From JALNZU01 sp964463695 (lineage in GTDB: Bacteria > Bacteroidota > Bacteroidia > Bacteroidales > F082): 64,000 nt of DNA. The notes under the pieces are model-generated. The model saw nothing but the letters and a program-made list of their open reading frames with translations, had not been told where the DNA came from and ran no database searches. Location of the stretch: NCBI GenBank assembly GCA_964463695.1, contig CAYXCZ010000006.1:62001-126000 (forward strand). The letters run 5' to 3'. A program made the translations under genes and the position numbers. Within the stretch, counting starts at the first letter, position 1. Each line of letters starts with the position of its first letter. Below, piece after piece: positions 1 to 8,711 of this stretch.

Positions 1-147
1 TGTCTCTAAAGGCATACGCCCCAGTGAGTTACCATCAAGATAAATCATTTCCTCTTTTTCGGCAATAAAACGTGAGCGAAATGATGCCAAAGGATCAAGC
101 TTATCGAAAGAGAGTGCTTTCTCTTTAAAAAATTGAAATTCCTGCAT
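1..147 (-). CDS. kynU: Kynureninase, N-terminal fragment (runs off the left edge)
   Basis: Only the first 49 codons lie in the window. They start at an ATG at 147 and read leftwards through residues DPLASFRSRF and YLDGNSLGRMP. The YLDGNSLG block near the N-terminus, preceded by D-P-L-A-x-x-R, is characteristic of kynureninase. This PLP enzyme cleaves kynurenine to anthranilate and alanine, or 3-hydroxykynurenine to 3-hydroxyanthranilate, in tryptophan breakdown and NAD synthesis. The catalytic lysine and most PLP contacts are outside the window, so the call rests on this motif alone. The SGNH-hydrolase gene ends 5 nt upstream of this start on the same strand, so the two are probably cotranscribed. 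Confidence 0.8.
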   Translation of the reverse strand, partial: MQEFQFFKEKALSFDKLDPLASFRSRFIAEKEEMIYLDGNSLGRMPLET

Positions 148-152
148 GATGG

Positions 153-860
153 TCAAGGTTTTTGAAGACGGAGTTTGAGTTTTGGAAGCAATTCCTGAAC
201 CCATTGACTGTACATACTTCCAGAGGGATGAAGGCGATCGGCAGCAAGCAAACTCTGATCGGTGAGCGCCTCTCTCGAAATTCGCGTTATGTCTACGAAA
301 AGGATATTACGTGCATTAGTTTCTTGCCAGATCACTGAATTGTAAGCATCAATTTCACGGGCAATTTTATCCCTGTCACGACCTTCGGCAAAGGGTGTTG
401 CACCCCAATCAGGAATGGAGAGCATAAAAACCTTGTTTGGATCATTTCCTGCAAATTCTAAAGCTTTATTAATCAGTAGGATAAGATCGGCACGAAATTG
501 TTCCACCGAACGTCCCCTGTATTGGTTATTCACACCAATGAGTAACGACACAAGGTCGAAAGTGTCTTTTATCTGCGCTGTTTCAATAGCAATCATCAGT
601 TCATCTGTTGTCCAGCCGGTTCGCGCAATAATTTGTGGCGTCTCTACAGGAATTCCCTCTTGCGTCAGCGCTGCAGCCAGCTGTACCGGCCAACGCTCCG
701 TAACCAGCACCCCTTCCCCAATGGTATAGCTGTCGCCTAAGGCAAGATAATTAGATGTGGTTTGTGGCTCAATTGGTTTGATATAAGGCTTTTCCATTTC
801 AATTTCTTTTTTGTTACACGCAGTCAAGCTGAGAAGTATGCTTAGGATAAGGAGTTTCAT
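153..860 (-). CDS. SGNH/GDSL-family hydrolase, lipoprotein
   Basis: A 235-residue predicted lipoprotein. The N-terminus MKLLILSILLSLTAC is a signal peptide with an SPII lipobox (LTAC). I chose the ATG at 860 over one at 899 because it places the signal sequence at the very N-terminus. SGNH blocks are visible: GDSYTIGEG (block I, nucleophile Ser), IGVNNQYRG (block III, Asn) and DRLHPSG (block V, Asp and His). The family hydrolyses esters, including lipids and acetylated sugars; the substrate cannot be read from the sequence. It lies 5 nt upstream of kynU on the same strand, but no functional link is obvious. The family call is firm and the substrate unknown. Confidence 0.88.
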   Translation of the reverse strand: MKLLILSILLSLTACNKKEIEMEKPYIKPIEPQTTSNYLALGDSYTIGEGVLVTERWPVQLAAALTQEGIPVETPQIIARTGWTTDELMIAIETAQIKDTFDLVSLLIGVNNQYRGRSVEQFRADLILLINKALEFAGNDPNKVFMLSIPDWGATPFAEGRDRDKIAREIDAYNSVIWQETNARNILFVDITRISREALTDQSLLAADRLHPSGSMYSQWVQELLPKLKLRLQKP

Positions 861-1130
861 TGGTAATAATTTAATAGATGAATAGATAAAATTAAACAAT
901 TTTCGGTTAAAGAAGTTCGACCGATTTCAAATCAGTTTTAAGTTTTATAACATGACCTTCATTTATATAAATCAATCCGTAATTTTTAAGTTTTATTTGA
1001 TTTCAAGACACAGTGCATGCGTCGAAGTGAATCATTTAAGGAGCTACAATATTTTATGGCTTTCATATGTAGGAAGTTTGCTATAATAAACATGAAAAAG
1101 TCTATTTTTGATGCACAAAAAATCACTCCT

Positions 1131-1601
1131 ATGAAAAATAAGAAACGCATTATCCTTTTATCACTCATTGTTTTGTTCGGAGCAATTCAGCTTATCCGGC
1201 CAGAGCGCAACCAACAAACAAACCCCAGCAGGTATGATGTTTTTCATAAAACTGACACCGATCCATTAGTAATCGCACAAGTTCAAAGTGCTTGTTATGA
1301 TTGCCATTCAAATCGCACAGCTTATCCCTGGTATGCAAGTATTGCGCCTGTTTCCTGGATGATCAGTCAGCATGTAAAAGATGGGAAGAAGCTTTTAAAC
1401 TTTTCCGAATGGATTCTCTATCCACAGGATCGGCAGGCGCATAAACTTGATGAAATTATTGAGATGCTTCAACAGGATGAAATGCCACCAAAACCTTATC
1501 AATGGCTTCATAACGAATCGGTTATGAATTCAGAGAGCAGACAACTGGTTCTAGGTTGGGCCTCAAAATTGAAATCAGATTTATCAAACTCAAATCAATA
1601 A
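1131..1601 (+). CDS. Haem-binding domain protein with one CxxCH motif
   Basis: A 156-residue protein with an N-terminal membrane anchor or signal (KKRIILLSLIVLFGAIQLI) and a single haem c motif, CYDCH, around residue 55, followed by SNRTAYPWYASIAPVSW. This pattern fits the Bacteroidota haem-binding domain (Haem_bd, PF14376), a short periplasmic cytochrome-like domain often found near cytochrome c peroxidases or secreted hydrolases. The later MPPKPY segment could supply the second haem ligand by Met. Earlier in-frame ATGs at 1017 and 1092 exist, but the one at 1131 gives a proper signal anchor. The M14 peptidase starts 3 nt after the stop, so the genes are probably cotranscribed. Redox partner unknown. 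Confidence 0.8.
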   Translation: MKNKKRIILLSLIVLFGAIQLIRPERNQQTNPSRYDVFHKTDTDPLVIAQVQSACYDCHSNRTAYPWYASIAPVSWMISQHVKDGKKLLNFSEWILYPQDRQAHKLDEIIEMLQQDEMPPKPYQWLHNESVMNSESRQLVLGWASKLKSDLSNSNQ

Positions 1602-1604
1602 GAG

Positions 1605-4226
1605 ATGAAAAAGAGTTCGATTTTGCTTCTGGTCGTCGGACTGATTACGGCTGGTATTTTTTTTCCATCAGTGATCAAAGCTCAGACTATACCTGAACCG
1701 GAAACTTACTTTGGGTATAAGCCAGGTAGCGACCGCAAACTCTTTGATTATGATGAACTCATAAGTTACTTAAAGCTGCTGGATCAAGCCAGCGAAAGGT
1801 GCAAAATGACCGAGATAGGCACCTCTCCGCTTGGCAAAAAATTGCATGTTTTCTTGATTTCATCTCCTGAAAATTTGGCTAATTTGGACAGGCTAAAGGA
1901 AATCAATCAAAGGCTTAGCATGAATGTAGATCTGCAGGATGCTGATCTTGAAAAACTTACCGAAGAAGGACGTGTGTTTGTTGTAGCTACTATGTCTATG
2001 CATTCCAATGAGGTAGCTCCTTCCCAGTCGGTACCTCTCATGGCATACGAACTGGCCGTAACCAATGACCCACAACAATTGCAATGGCTTGAAAACACTG
2101 TTCTGATGATTGTCCCGAGTCATAATCCGGATGGCATGGATATGGTTGTTGAGCATTATCGAAAGTATCTCGGTACAAAATATGAAAAGACCTCAATGCC
2201 CGGTGTTTACCACAAATACATTGGTCATGATAATAACCGCGATTTTATTACGCTCACCCAATCTGACAATCTGGCAATAAGCAGGTTATTTAGTCATGAA
2301 TGGTTTCCACAGGTGATGGTCGAGAAGCATCAAATGGGGGCATCTGGCGTCAGGTATTTTGTCCCGCCACCACATGATCCAATAGCTGAAAATATTGATG
2401 CCGGACTGTTGAATTGGATTGGTGTCTTTGGCTCTCACATGATGCAGCGCATGACATCCGATAGCCTGAAAGGGGTAACACAACGTTATCTTTATGATGA
2501 TTATTGGCCCGGTCATACAGAAACCTGTTTATGGAAAAACACCATTGGTATGTTAACGGAAGCTGCTTCAGTTTACCATGCCAGTCCGGTTTATATTGAA
2601 CCACAAGAGATTAGTGTTTATGGTAAAGGATTAAGCGAATATAAAAAGAGTATCAACATGCCTGATCCATGGCCGGGCGGATGGTGGCGGTTATCAGATA
2701 TTGTGAACTATGAGATAAGCTCTTTGTGGGGAATGATGGAGACAGCTTCTGGAAACAAGAAGCAAATCCTTCGTTTCAGAAATGAGCTGACTCAAAAGAT
2801 GGTACGTCTGGGTAAAACTACAGCTCCTTACTTTTATATTCTTCCTGCCAAACAGCAAGATGTTTCTGAACTGAATCACCTTATCTCCTTGATGCATACC
2901 CATGGGGTAAAAGTGTTCAGAATTAATGAGAATATGACTCTCGGCGGAAAAACATTTTCTTCCGGCGATGTTGTCATTCCTCTGGCTCAGCCCTTCAGAG
3001 CTTTCATAAAAGAAGTGATGGAGAAGCAAAATTTCCCTCTGAGGCATTATACTCCTGGAGGTCAAATGATTGAACCTTATGACATTACTTCCTGGTCGTT
3101 GCCACTCCACTTTGGATTGGAGTGCTACGAGATCAATCAAATGGAGCCTAAAGTCAGCGAACAATTATCTGAAATCAACGACCTGCCTGACCCTGTCATC
3201 CCTGATTCAAAATGGGGATATGTGCTTGATGTGCGACAAAATGAAAGCTACAAAGCTGCATTTTTATTGCTTGGCAAAGGCCAAAGGGTGTTGCGTCTCA
3301 ACGAACCCCTTCAGATGAATGAAACCAAATTTGGAATTGGTTCTTTCATCATTCCTTTTTCCTCTGTTGCGAAAGAAGTACTACAATCTCTAAATATGCA
3401 AACAGTTGGATTAGATTTAGCACCTGAAGTTGATGCAACTGCTGTTAAGATGCCTTCCATTGGACTTGTTGAAACTTGGTTTCATGACATGGATGCTGGC
3501 TGGACGCGTTACATTTTCGATACATATGGTGTTCCTTTTCAAGTGCTTCATCCTGATGAACTTGCAAAAGGTGTTCCTGCCGGGATTGATGTTCTTGTTT
3601 TCCCTAATGCCTCGAAATCAGTTCTCTTAGAAGGAAAATATGGTGAAGAAAACGATTATTATATCGCCAACTATCCAGCTGAATACACCAAAGGAATGGG
3701 TAAGGACGGTTTAAATGCAGTTATGAAATGGGTCGATGCAGGTGGAATTGTTGCTAGTTGGGGTCAATCAACGGAACTTTTTACGGGTCAGCATCAGATT
3801 GAGAATTCAGAAAAGCAAAAGGAGTCGTTTCGGTTACCTTTCAAAAATATCGGACCTGAACTGGTAAAGCAAGGGTTGTATGTTCCCGGAACACTCATGA
3901 AACTTAAGTTAGTTAGAGATCATCCCCTAACTGTTGGAATGCAGGAAACTGCTAATATTTTTTCAAGAGGAACTCCGGTGTTTACAACCTCGCTGCCAAA
4001 TTTCGATATGGATAGACGTATTATTGGCTCTTATACAGAAAATGAAATTGTTGTAAGTGGGTTTGCTAAAAACGAAAACTTAGTGGCAAAGAAAGCCGCC
4101 CTAATATGGCTACAAAAAGGTAAAGGTCAACTGGTGCTTTTTGGGTTTAATCCTCAGTTCAGATCCAGCACTACAGGTACCTATAAATTACTTTTCAACA
4201 CCTTGTTATTACCTGCAATTAAATGA
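1605..4226 (+). CDS. Secreted M14-family zinc carboxypeptidase
   Basis: An 873-residue protein with a signal peptide (KSSILLLVVGLITAGIFFPSVIKAQ). The N-terminal 400 residues form an M14 metallopeptidase domain. The zinc site has HSNE (MSMHSNEVAPS) and a later His, with NPDGMD and NNRDF substrate-side motifs and a TEAASV segment that probably carries the catalytic Glu. The C-terminal half has no recognised catalytic motif; it resembles the DJ-1/glutamine-amidotransferase-like region found after M14 domains in large Bacteroidota homologues. The likely role is periplasmic or extracellular peptide trimming. It follows the haem-binding gene by 3 nt and a small lipoprotein gene lies 29 nt downstream. 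Substrate specificity (A, B or E type) cannot be told. Confidence 0.88.
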   Translation: MKKSSILLLVVGLITAGIFFPSVIKAQTIPEPETYFGYKPGSDRKLFDYDELISYLKLLDQASERCKMTEIGTSPLGKKLHVFLISSPENLANLDRLKEINQRLSMNVDLQDADLEKLTEEGRVFVVATMSMHSNEVAPSQSVPLMAYELAVTNDPQQLQWLENTVLMIVPSHNPDGMDMVVEHYRKYLGTKYEKTSMPGVYHKYIGHDNNRDFITLTQSDNLAISRLFSHEWFPQVMVEKHQMGASGVRYFVPPPHDPIAENIDAGLLNWIGVFGSHMMQRMTSDSLKGVTQRYLYDDYWPGHTETCLWKNTIGMLTEAASVYHASPVYIEPQEISVYGKGLSEYKKSINMPDPWPGGWWRLSDIVNYEISSLWGMMETASGNKKQILRFRNELTQKMVRLGKTTAPYFYILPAKQQDVSELNHLISLMHTHGVKVFRINENMTLGGKTFSSGDVVIPLAQPFRAFIKEVMEKQNFPLRHYTPGGQMIEPYDITSWSLPLHFGLECYEINQMEPKVSEQLSEINDLPDPVIPDSKWGYVLDVRQNESYKAAFLLLGKGQRVLRLNEPLQMNETKFGIGSFIIPFSSVAKEVLQSLNMQTVGLDLAPEVDATAVKMPSIGLVETWFHDMDAGWTRYIFDTYGVPFQVLHPDELAKGVPAGIDVLVFPNASKSVLLEGKYGEENDYYIANYPAEYTKGMGKDGLNAVMKWVDAGGIVASWGQSTELFTGQHQIENSEKQKESFRLPFKNIGPELVKQGLYVPGTLMKLKLVRDHPLTVGMQETANIFSRGTPVFTTSLPNFDMDRRIIGSYTENEIVVSGFAKNENLVAKKAALIWLQKGKGQLVLFGFNPQFRSSTTGTYKLLFNTLLLPAIK

Positions 4227-4255
4227 ATTAACTAACATTAAATGAATTATTTGTA

Positions 4256-4693
4256 ATGAAAAAGATCGTAATTGTTTCTATTTTATGTGTTGCTGCACTG
4301 AGCTTTTTAGCCGGATGCAAGAGTTCAAAAAAGGTAGTCAAAGAGATGCCTGTTGCTGTAGTCGAGGACCATGCTTCATTTCCATATGCATTTAAAGCAG
4401 GCGAATTTTATACGTATGATTTTACCAATCCATCTGTTATTGGCTTTAATGAAAAAGCTGCCATTCAAAAACTCATTGATTCCGGAATTGCTGTTACCGA
4501 TATTTGGTACAAATCAGGAGCTTCAGGCTGTCGTCCTCCTGGAAGTGACCTTGTTATGACAGTGATGGTTGATCCGGCCTTGTTGCTACGATTGGATAAA
4601 AGTGATGAACAATTATTAAAACTGGGCTATGTAACGACAAAGGAACCCGGACTTGGTGACTGTGCATATACAGTTCGTCATTACAAATTTTAA
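4256..4693 (+). CDS. Small lipoprotein of unknown function
   Basis: A 145-residue protein with an SPII signal (KIVIVSILCVAALSFLAGC) and then a basic tether KSSKKVVK. I do not recognise the mature part. It carries two cysteines, in SGCRPPGSD and in GDCAYTV near the C-terminus, that could form a disulfide in the periplasm. It has no low-complexity sequence and looks like a small folded domain. It lies 29 nt after the M14 peptidase on the same strand and converges with the rhomboid gene, only 3 nt away. The context suggests a periplasmic accessory to the peptidase or haem protein, but nothing in the sequence proves this. Confidence 0.7.
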   Translation: MKKIVIVSILCVAALSFLAGCKSSKKVVKEMPVAVVEDHASFPYAFKAGEFYTYDFTNPSVIGFNEKAAIQKLIDSGIAVTDIWYKSGASGCRPPGSDLVMTVMVDPALLLRLDKSDEQLLKLGYVTTKEPGLGDCAYTVRHYKF

Positions 4694-4696
4694 CCT

Positions 4697-5419
4697 CTAG
4701 TCCTTCTTTTTAAATCGATAGACAACGGTTAAGTCTTTCTGATCAGGTTCCGGAACATCCCAGTATGGGCGTTCATTTTCATTTTCTGTTGACTCTTCAA
4801 TCGGGGTTTCAGGCTGTTCCTCTTCATATTCCCAGGAATACTTATCGCGTTGAGGACCTTGTTTTCGGTAAAAGATTGCCAGAACCAATCCGGCTACCAT
4901 ACCGCTGAGATGACCCTCCCAAGAGATATTCTTCTCAGGGAAAAGCTCGGGAAAGATCCCCCAAACAAAGCTTCCGTAGAGAAAAACTACAATAAGGGAA
5001 AGGGCCATCAACCTGGTCTCATTACGGATAAAACCGCTTGCAAGTAAAAATGCAGAGAGACCATAGATTACTCCGCTTGCACCAATATGATAGCTTTCGC
5101 GGGCGCCAACCCACACCCAAATGCCTGTTAAAATAATGATCAGTAACAGTATTTTAGTCGCTAAACTTCGGTAGAAATAATATAATGCAGCACCTAAAAC
5201 AAGTATGGGTACTGAGTTAGCAGCTAAATGTTTCCAGTCGCCATGAATGAAAGGAGATAAGAATATTCCCGGAAGTCCATCGAGGTGTAACGGGTGGATG
5301 CCTAAAAAGGCTAGCCGTATATCAAAAACCCACTCCGAAGCCTTGACAAGCCACATCAGCAGGAGAAATATTCCCGGAACAAAAAAACTATTCAACATGG
5401 CTTTTTCTTCAGCTCGCAT
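4697..5419 (-). CDS. Rhomboid-family intramembrane serine protease
   Basis: A 240-residue integral membrane protein with about six hydrophobic segments. The serine motif GASG (YHIGASGVIYGLSAF) and the catalytic histidine (WEGHLSGMVAGL) are both present, as is HGDWKHLAANS, the usual HxxxN-type motif of TM2. The acidic, proline-rich C-terminal tail of about 50 residues is probably cytoplasmic. I chose the ATG at 5419 because the longer frame to 5467 begins with TTG and adds a poorly conserved stretch. Rhomboids cleave transmembrane substrates within the bilayer; the target here is unknown. It is monocistronic and convergent with the small lipoprotein gene. Confidence 0.9.
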   Translation of the reverse strand: MRAEEKAMLNSFFVPGIFLLLMWLVKASEWVFDIRLAFLGIHPLHLDGLPGIFLSPFIHGDWKHLAANSVPILVLGAALYYFYRSLATKILLLIIILTGIWVWVGARESYHIGASGVIYGLSAFLLASGFIRNETRLMALSLIVVFLYGSFVWGIFPELFPEKNISWEGHLSGMVAGLVLAIFYRKQGPQRDKYSWEYEEEQPETPIEESTENENERPYWDVPEPDQKDLTVVYRFKKKD

Positions 5420-5572
5420 GGCTTTAGGATTGAAATTATAGAATAAGCATATCAAAAGTGCTGCCAACTTTCAGACTCTATATCATAATTAGTTAAGTGA
5501 TTAATATATAGCAAGATATAATTTTTATTCACATGTCATTTTTTATTAATAACTGACATTCATGCAGAAAAA

Positions 5573-6190
5573 TCATCTGGATTTTTTTATAAGCTTTGCG
5601 TTAACAAACACTTTACCCTCCGAATCGCTGATCCGTATTAAATAAACGGCAGCCTCAAAAGAGGAGAGCGGGATTGTCATTTCAGATTCTGTTGTTCTTT
5701 TTTCAAACACTTTCTGGCCATTAAGTTTGAATAGTTCCACAATAGATGTTTGTTGTGATGGATTTTTGAAATAAAATGTCGCAAACTCAATTGCAGGATT
5801 GGGGAAAATATGGAAGTTATTTTTTGAGAAATCAATGATAACGATGTTTAGAATATTCGAAAAACCCAGGTTTCCAAGTTCAAGCCGGTAAAAGGAATTG
5901 CGGTTGAGCAGCGGGGATGTATCGGTAAATTCGTAGGTCACCGACGAAAATGGACTGCCACAAACGCCTTCAATTCTACCGATTTCTTCAAAAAAAATGT
6001 TATCGGCGGAGCGATAAACTCTCACACCATCACAGGTATTGCCTGCTTTAATCTCCCATTTTAAAAAGACACTTCCTTCAATCTCAACAATTTTAAAATC
6101 ACCTAAAAAAGCATCCTGAGCCTTGATGTTTTTTTGCATAATGACGTTAGAAAGGATCAAAAACAAGGGGAATAAAAAATAATTTCTCAT
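5573..6190 (-). CDS. Secreted protein with T9SS type A C-terminal sorting domain
   Basis: A 205-residue protein with a signal peptide (MRNYFLFPLFLILSNVIMQKNIKAQ). Residues about 30-120 look like one beta-sandwich module (VFLKWEIKAG, VRVYRSADN, FYRLELG) of fibronectin-III type. The C-terminal 75 residues match a type IX sorting domain: FHIFPNPAIEFATF, VELFKLNGQKVFEK, FEAAVYLIRISDSEG and the end KLIKKSR. It is probably exported through the outer membrane by T9SS and may be surface-anchored. The start at 6190 is favoured because the longer frame to 6211 begins next to a TAATTTTG promoter -7 box (complement of 6209-6216). There is no catalytic domain. Function unknown. Confidence 0.82.
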   Translation of the reverse strand: MRNYFLFPLFLILSNVIMQKNIKAQDAFLGDFKIVEIEGSVFLKWEIKAGNTCDGVRVYRSADNIFFEEIGRIEGVCGSPFSSVTYEFTDTSPLLNRNSFYRLELGNLGFSNILNIVIIDFSKNNFHIFPNPAIEFATFYFKNPSQQTSIVELFKLNGQKVFEKRTTESEMTIPLSSFEAAVYLIRISDSEGKVFVNAKLIKKSR

Positions 6191-6284
6191 TGCAGGCAAA
6201 ATGAAGGTCAAAATTAGGCCACTGATTTCATCTTTTTCTTAACGAAACCCTAATTTAACAAAGAAAATGCATGAATTGTTTAGG

Positions 6285-7340
6285 CTAGAAATATTTCGCC
6301 TTTGAGATTGTAATCGAAAATGTCGTTCCTTGGCCCATTTTACTTCTGACACTTATCGTTTGATCGTGCGCCTCAATGATATGTTTTACGATAGCCAGCC
6401 CAAGTCCGGTTCCTCCCATATCGCGCGAACGGCCTTTGTCAGTGCGGTAAAAACGTTCAAAAATCCGGGGAAGACTTTCTTCAGGGATACCAGGCCCGTT
6501 GTCTTTGATCTCGATTAAATAGTTTTCGTCCAGATCAAAAAACTTGATATTAATTTTATTTTCTTCTTTATCAGAATATTTAATCGCATTTTCGATGAGG
6601 TTGATTAGCACCTGTCGGAAACGCTTTTTGTCGGCATGAACTAAAACGTTTTTAAAACTTTGTTTGTCAATCTGGATGGAGGCATTATTTTTTCTGGCTT
6701 TCATTTCAAGAAAATCGCCCACATCTTTTGTTAGCTCTAAAAAATCGAAATTTGTAAGATTGAGTTTAACTTCTCCTGATTCGAGCTTCGAAATTTCTTC
6801 CAGGTCATCAACAATCGCAATGAGCCTGTTGACACTCTTTTCGGTTCGTACGAGGTAATCTTTATTGATGTTTGGGTCTTCCAAACCACCATCCAACAAG
6901 GTTAGAATGTACCCCTGAATGTTGAAAATGGGAGTCTTAAGTTCATGTGAGATATTTCCCAAAAACTCACGACGGTAACCAGCCATCTTCTTAAGTTCCT
7001 CTATTTCAAGTCGTTGTTTCTGACCCCATTCCAAAACGGCTTCATTCATTCCCTCGAGTGAATCGTGACGAAAAAACTTTGCCTTGTTAGCTTTGCCGGT
7101 GCGGAATGCAGGAATTGTTTTGAAGATCAATTTGATCTTTTTATAGATAAACTTGTCGACAGCGCTCTGATAAAACAGGAAACTTGAGATGAAAACAACG
7201 GCATCAATTATGAGAATTTGCCATAAATGAAGTCCGTCAGAAAAGAAAAAGATCAACAGCATAAATACTGTTAATACACCAACTACACCGCCTGCTGCAG
7301 TTAACGCAACTTTGTTAGTCTCTTTATACCGTGCTGCCAT
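6285..7340 (-). CDS. PhoR-like sensor histidine kinase without a large sensor domain
   Basis: A 351-residue kinase. Two transmembrane helices (about 14-34 and 40-58) are separated by only a few residues, so there is essentially no periplasmic sensor. A linker of about 60 residues leads to HisKA with phospho-accepting His132 (NISHELKTP) and then a HATPase domain (NLIENAIKYSD N-box, DNGPGIPEE, GGTGLGLAIVKH). It lies 8 nt downstream of the response-regulator gene on the same strand, so the two form a cognate operon. The layout resembles PhoR of the phosphate system in Bacteroidota. No pst or phoU gene is in the window, so phosphate sensing is an inference by family only. Confidence 0.9.
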   Translation of the reverse strand: MAARYKETNKVALTAAGGVVGVLTVFMLLIFFFSDGLHLWQILIIDAVVFISSFLFYQSAVDKFIYKKIKLIFKTIPAFRTGKANKAKFFRHDSLEGMNEAVLEWGQKQRLEIEELKKMAGYRREFLGNISHELKTPIFNIQGYILTLLDGGLEDPNINKDYLVRTEKSVNRLIAIVDDLEEISKLESGEVKLNLTNFDFLELTKDVGDFLEMKARKNNASIQIDKQSFKNVLVHADKKRFRQVLINLIENAIKYSDKEENKINIKFFDLDENYLIEIKDNGPGIPEESLPRIFERFYRTDKGRSRDMGGTGLGLAIVKHIIEAHDQTISVRSKMGQGTTFSITISKAKYF

Positions 7341-7348
7341 CCAATCAA

Positions 7349-8035
7349 TTATACTTCAAACTTATAACCAACGCCTTTTACAGTACGAATAACTTCCAGG
7401 CCGATCTTTTCACGGATTTTGCGAATATGAACGTCGATAGTCCTGTCGCCAACAATTACATTGTCGCCCCAGATTTTTGAGAATATCTCTTCACGGGTAA
7501 AGACTTTATTTGGCTTGGAGGCCAGCAACCGTAATAATTCAAACTCTTTTTTAGGCAAAATGATTTCCTGATCTTTGTTCAAAACAATATAACGCTCCGA
7601 ATCAATTACAAAATCAGCTACCTCAAGCTTTTCTGCTTTTGTTTCAGGCTGATCAGCAATTCTACGAAGAAGAGCTTTGAGTCTGCTAACCAATAACTTA
7701 GGTTTGATAGGTTTAGTCACATAATCATCAGCACCAGCTTCAAAACCTGATATTTGGGAATAGTCTTCGCCACGCGCAGTGAGAAAAACAATCAGGCTGT
7801 TACTTAGAAGGGGTATTTTTTTTATCTCTTCACATGTTTCAATGCCATCCATCTCGGGCATCATCACGTCTAACACAATCAGATGCGGTTGCTCAAGAGT
7901 TGCCTTCTGAATCGCTTCACGACCATTGAGTGCTGTTGATACATTGAAACCTTCCTTACGAAGATTATAGCTGAGAAACTCAAGCACGTCTGTTTCGTCG
8001 TCAACGAGTAAAATTCTGTATTTTGAAAAATCCAT
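7349..8035 (-). CDS. OmpR/PhoB-family response regulator
   Basis: A 228-residue two-domain regulator. The receiver has the acidic pair DD at 12-13 (LLVDDETDV), phospho-acceptor Asp56 (VLDVMMPEMDG), the switch Thr (FLTARGED) and the conserved Lys (VTKPIKPK). The C-terminal winged-helix DNA-binding domain ends IDVHIRKIREKIG and VRTVKGVGYKFEV, typical of PhoB/OmpR. It is the first gene of the operon; the histidine kinase follows 8 nt downstream. The divergent DUF2237/carotenoid genes begin 280 nt away. The target promoters cannot be read from this window. Confidence 0.93.
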   Translation of the reverse strand: MDFSKYRILLVDDETDVLEFLSYNLRKEGFNVSTALNGREAIQKATLEQPHLIVLDVMMPEMDGIETCEEIKKIPLLSNSLIVFLTARGEDYSQISGFEAGADDYVTKPIKPKLLVSRLKALLRRIADQPETKAEKLEVADFVIDSERYIVLNKDQEIILPKKEFELLRLLASKPNKVFTREEIFSKIWGDNVIVGDRTIDVHIRKIREKIGLEVIRTVKGVGYKFEV

Positions 8036-8255
8036 CTTAGTAATTGAATTGCATTTAATTACGGCGTAAAATTAATTTTTATCTGATGAATATGAAGTTA
8101 ATTTTAAATGAACTTTGAGTAATGTTTAAGTTATTGTTTCCCAAGGCTATTCTTTGCTTATTTTTCGACATTTTCCCGAAACAAAGTTGTATGAGGACTA
8201 ATTCATAAGTTGACACAAAGCAGGCGAATATCCCTGGAAATTCAAACCAAATCAG

Positions 8256-8263
8256 TAGCTTTG
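8256..8263 (+). promoter_or_regulatory. Probable -7 promoter element for the DUF2237/carotenoid operon
   Basis: TAGCTTTG matches the Bacteroidota -7 consensus TAnnTTTG. Nineteen bases upstream is CTG (8234-8236), one mismatch from the -33 TTG. Transcription would start near 8270, giving a leader of about 45 nt before the ATG at 8315. This disfavours the TTG codon at 8210 as the translation start. Confidence 0.5.
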
Positions 8264-8314
8264 CTAAAACTAATTGGTGGAAAGATTGTTATCACTTTAT
8301 TAAATTTTAAATGC

Positions 8315-8707
8315 ATGGAGCTAAATGTTTTTGGAGAGCCGCTGAAATCGTGTAGTAAAAAGCCTTTGACAGGTTTTTACCGTGATGGTAACTGCAGCAC
8401 AGGCTCGGATGACCACGGCAGACATACTGTTTGCGCCATCATGACGGATGAGTTTTTGCAGTTTTCAAAAATGATGGGAAACGATTTGTCAACACCAATG
8501 CCTCATTATCAGTTTCCCGGGTTGAAAGCCGGAGATCGCTGGTGCTTATGTGCTCTACGGTGGGTGGAGGCATGGAAAGCGGGAAAAGCGCCACAGGTTT
8601 TACCTGAAGCTACGCACGAAAAGACCCTCGAACTGGTGACACTGGAGGAATTAATTAAGTTTTTTTGGAAAGATCCTTCCAAAGAACAATTACATAAAGA
8701 CGAATAA
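8315..8707 (+). CDS. DUF2237 family protein
   Basis: A 130-residue cytoplasmic protein that fits the DUF2237 family (PF09996) throughout: ELNVFGEPLKSC near the start, GFYRDGNCSTGSDDHGRHTVCA, TDEFLQFSKMMGNDL and GLKAGDRWCLCALRW. Conserved Cys, His and Asp residues in these blocks suggest a metal or nucleotide site, but no function is established that I know of. I chose ATG 8315 rather than an upstream TTG because the family begins at about this point and a -7 promoter box lies at 8256. The carotenoid desaturase begins 4 nt after its stop, so they are cotranscribed; whether that is functional is unclear. Confidence 0.85.
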   Translation: MELNVFGEPLKSCSKKPLTGFYRDGNCSTGSDDHGRHTVCAIMTDEFLQFSKMMGNDLSTPMPHYQFPGLKAGDRWCLCALRWVEAWKAGKAPQVLPEATHEKTLELVTLEELIKFFWKDPSKEQLHKDE

Positions 8708-8711
8708 CTTC

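Noticed and set aside
415..729. 104-codon plus-strand reading frame
   Set aside because: It is antisense to the SGNH-hydrolase lipoprotein, whose catalytic blocks are intact; no homology-like motif or promoter.
5419..5467. Longer rhomboid reading frame
   Set aside because: It begins with TTG, and the ATG at 5419 gives a normal N-terminus for the family.
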